Positions 5,457 through 5,950 of a stretch of 5,950 nucleotides of DNA are shown piece after piece (position 1 is the stretch's first letter; each line of letters begins with the position of its first letter). The notes under the pieces are model-generated. The model was given only the letters and a program-made list of their open reading frames with translations. It ran no database searches and was not told the DNA's origin. Both the position numbers and the translations under genes were made by a program. Origin of the DNA: Candidatus Zixiibacteriota bacterium (GTDB taxonomy: Bacteria > Zixibacteria > MSB-5A5 > SM1-73); contig JALHUP010000390.1 in assembly GCA_022866585.1 (NCBI GenBank), forward strand, positions 1-5,950. Direction: 5' to 3'.

Positions 5457-5490
5457 TTCAAGATTTTAAATCTTGAACTTTTAATTTTTC
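5457..5490 (+). terminator. AT-rich candidate terminator after thiE
   Basis: TTCAAGATTT (5457-5466) is mirrored by AAATCTTGAA (5468-5477), giving a near-continuous inverted repeat (at least 8 bp once a loop is allowed). CTTTTAATTTTT follows. It starts 7 bases after the thiE stop, the usual place for an intrinsic terminator, though the stem is low in GC. The repeated AAATCTTGA at 5491-5499 raises the alternative of a regulatory site. Confidence 0.5.
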
Positions 5491-5495
5491 AAATC

Positions 5496-5524
5496 TTGAC
5501 AAATTTAGTAAACATTATTATCTT
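5496..5524 (+). promoter_or_regulatory. Sigma70-type promoter for the Rrf2 regulator
   Basis: A consensus -35 TTGACA at 5496-5501 is followed after 17 bases by TATCTT (5519-5524), a 4/6 match to the -10. Transcription would begin near 5531, leaving a leader of about 20 bases. Rrf2 regulators often repress their own promoter, so their binding site may overlap these elements; the small odd palindrome TTACCGTAA (5526-5534) lies at the expected start point, but I cannot assign it. Confidence 0.5.
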
Positions 5525-5552
5525 TTTACCGTAATAGTAGAGAGGTGAAAAG

Positions 5553-5950
5553 ATGAACATATCCACCAGAGGAAGATATGGTTTAAGGGCGCTTTTGGAG
5601 ATCGCGCTCCAACCAAAGGGAAGACCGCTGACCATCAGGGACATATCTGATAAGCAACAGATGTCGGTTACCTACTTGGAACAGATACTTCATAAGCTGA
5701 AAAAAGCTGGAATTGTGCAAAGCAGAAGAGGTGCAAAAGGTGGTTATGTCTTAGCTAGAGATGGTAATAAAATAACCGTAAGCCAGATCATCAATGCCTT
5801 AGACGGACCAATTTCGATCTCCTACTGTGATGCACCTGATCTAAGAGAGAAAAGCTGTATCGGACCAGAGGTGTGTGTCTCCCGCATTTTATGGAAAAGG
5901 TTGGAGGATTTAATAGACAAAGCCCTTTCCAGCGTCACCTTAGCTGACCT
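5553..5950 (+). CDS. Rrf2-family transcriptional regulator, IscR-like with three cysteines; 3' end outside window
   Basis: A DNA-binding regulator running off the right edge after 132 complete codons. The start at ATG 5553 is supported by AGGTG at 5543-5547, five bases upstream, and by the near-invariant family N-terminus MNISTRGRYGLRALLEIAL. A winged helix-turn-helix follows: LTIRDISDKQQMSVTYLEQIL at 26-46 (recognition helix VTYLEQIL) and wing RRGAKGGYVLAR at 58-69. Then come ITVSQIINALDGP at 74-86 and the sensor loop with C92, C102 and C108, ending in the VSRILW helix. IscR and relatives bind an Fe-S cluster through three cysteines here, so this one probably senses iron-sulfur status; its spacing is C-X9-C-X5-C rather than the C-X5-C-X5-C of E. 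coli IscR. Homologues are commonly followed by cysteine desulfurase and Fe-S scaffold genes, which would lie beyond this window. Confidence 0.92.
   Translation, partial: MNISTRGRYGLRALLEIALQPKGRPLTIRDISDKQQMSVTYLEQILHKLKKAGIVQSRRGAKGGYVLARDGNKITVSQIINALDGPISISYCDAPDLREKSCIGPEVCVSRILWKRLEDLIDKALSSVTLAD

Overview
The window looks like a piece of a diderm (Gram-negative type) bacterial chromosome of moderate to low GC. The outer-membrane assembly protein at the left edge implies an outer membrane. The AT-leaning codon use and the spacers crowded with short hairpins resemble what is often seen in genomes of little-cultivated phyla, but I cannot name the lineage from this sequence. All genes lie on the + strand. 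No tRNA, rRNA, CRISPR array, transposase or phage gene is visible.

Left part (1-1783): the 3' part of an Omp85-family (BamA/TamA-like) gene. Its reading frame is open to base 1, so the ATG at 34 is internal and the true start lies outside. A 112-base spacer with two perfect hairpins follows.

Middle (1784-4095): a class I glutamine-amidotransferase-like hydrolase of the gamma-glutamyl-GABA hydrolase (peptidase C26, PuuD-like) family. Next comes a short region with a strong but unassigned Shine-Dalgarno and possible tiny ORFs. Then a 156-residue single-pass membrane protein of unknown function overlaps by 20 bases an LD-carboxypeptidase (peptidase S66, LdcA/MccF-like). The two hydrolases cut unusual (gamma-glutamyl or L,D-) peptide bonds, so recycling of murein-type peptides or detoxification of a peptide antibiotic is a reasonable but unproven theme.

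Spacer (4096-4807): about 700 bases without a convincing gene. It is packed with inverted repeats, one of them a plausible terminator, and holds a CCCTCTCCCC/GGGTTAGGGTGAGGGGG-type dispersed element, a pair of mutually exclusive hairpins and a 9-base tandem repeat.

Right part (4808-5950): thiamine-phosphate synthase (thiE), a likely AT-rich terminator, a sigma70-type promoter, and the 5' part of an Rrf2-family regulator with three cysteines typical of an Fe-S sensor (IscR-like). The regulator runs off the right edge. Such regulators commonly precede cysteine desulfurase / Fe-S assembly genes, so thiamine and sulfur metabolism may meet here. I see no strongly supported new multi-gene system. 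The most unusual material is the hairpin-rich spacer and the small-ORF region at 2549-2711.
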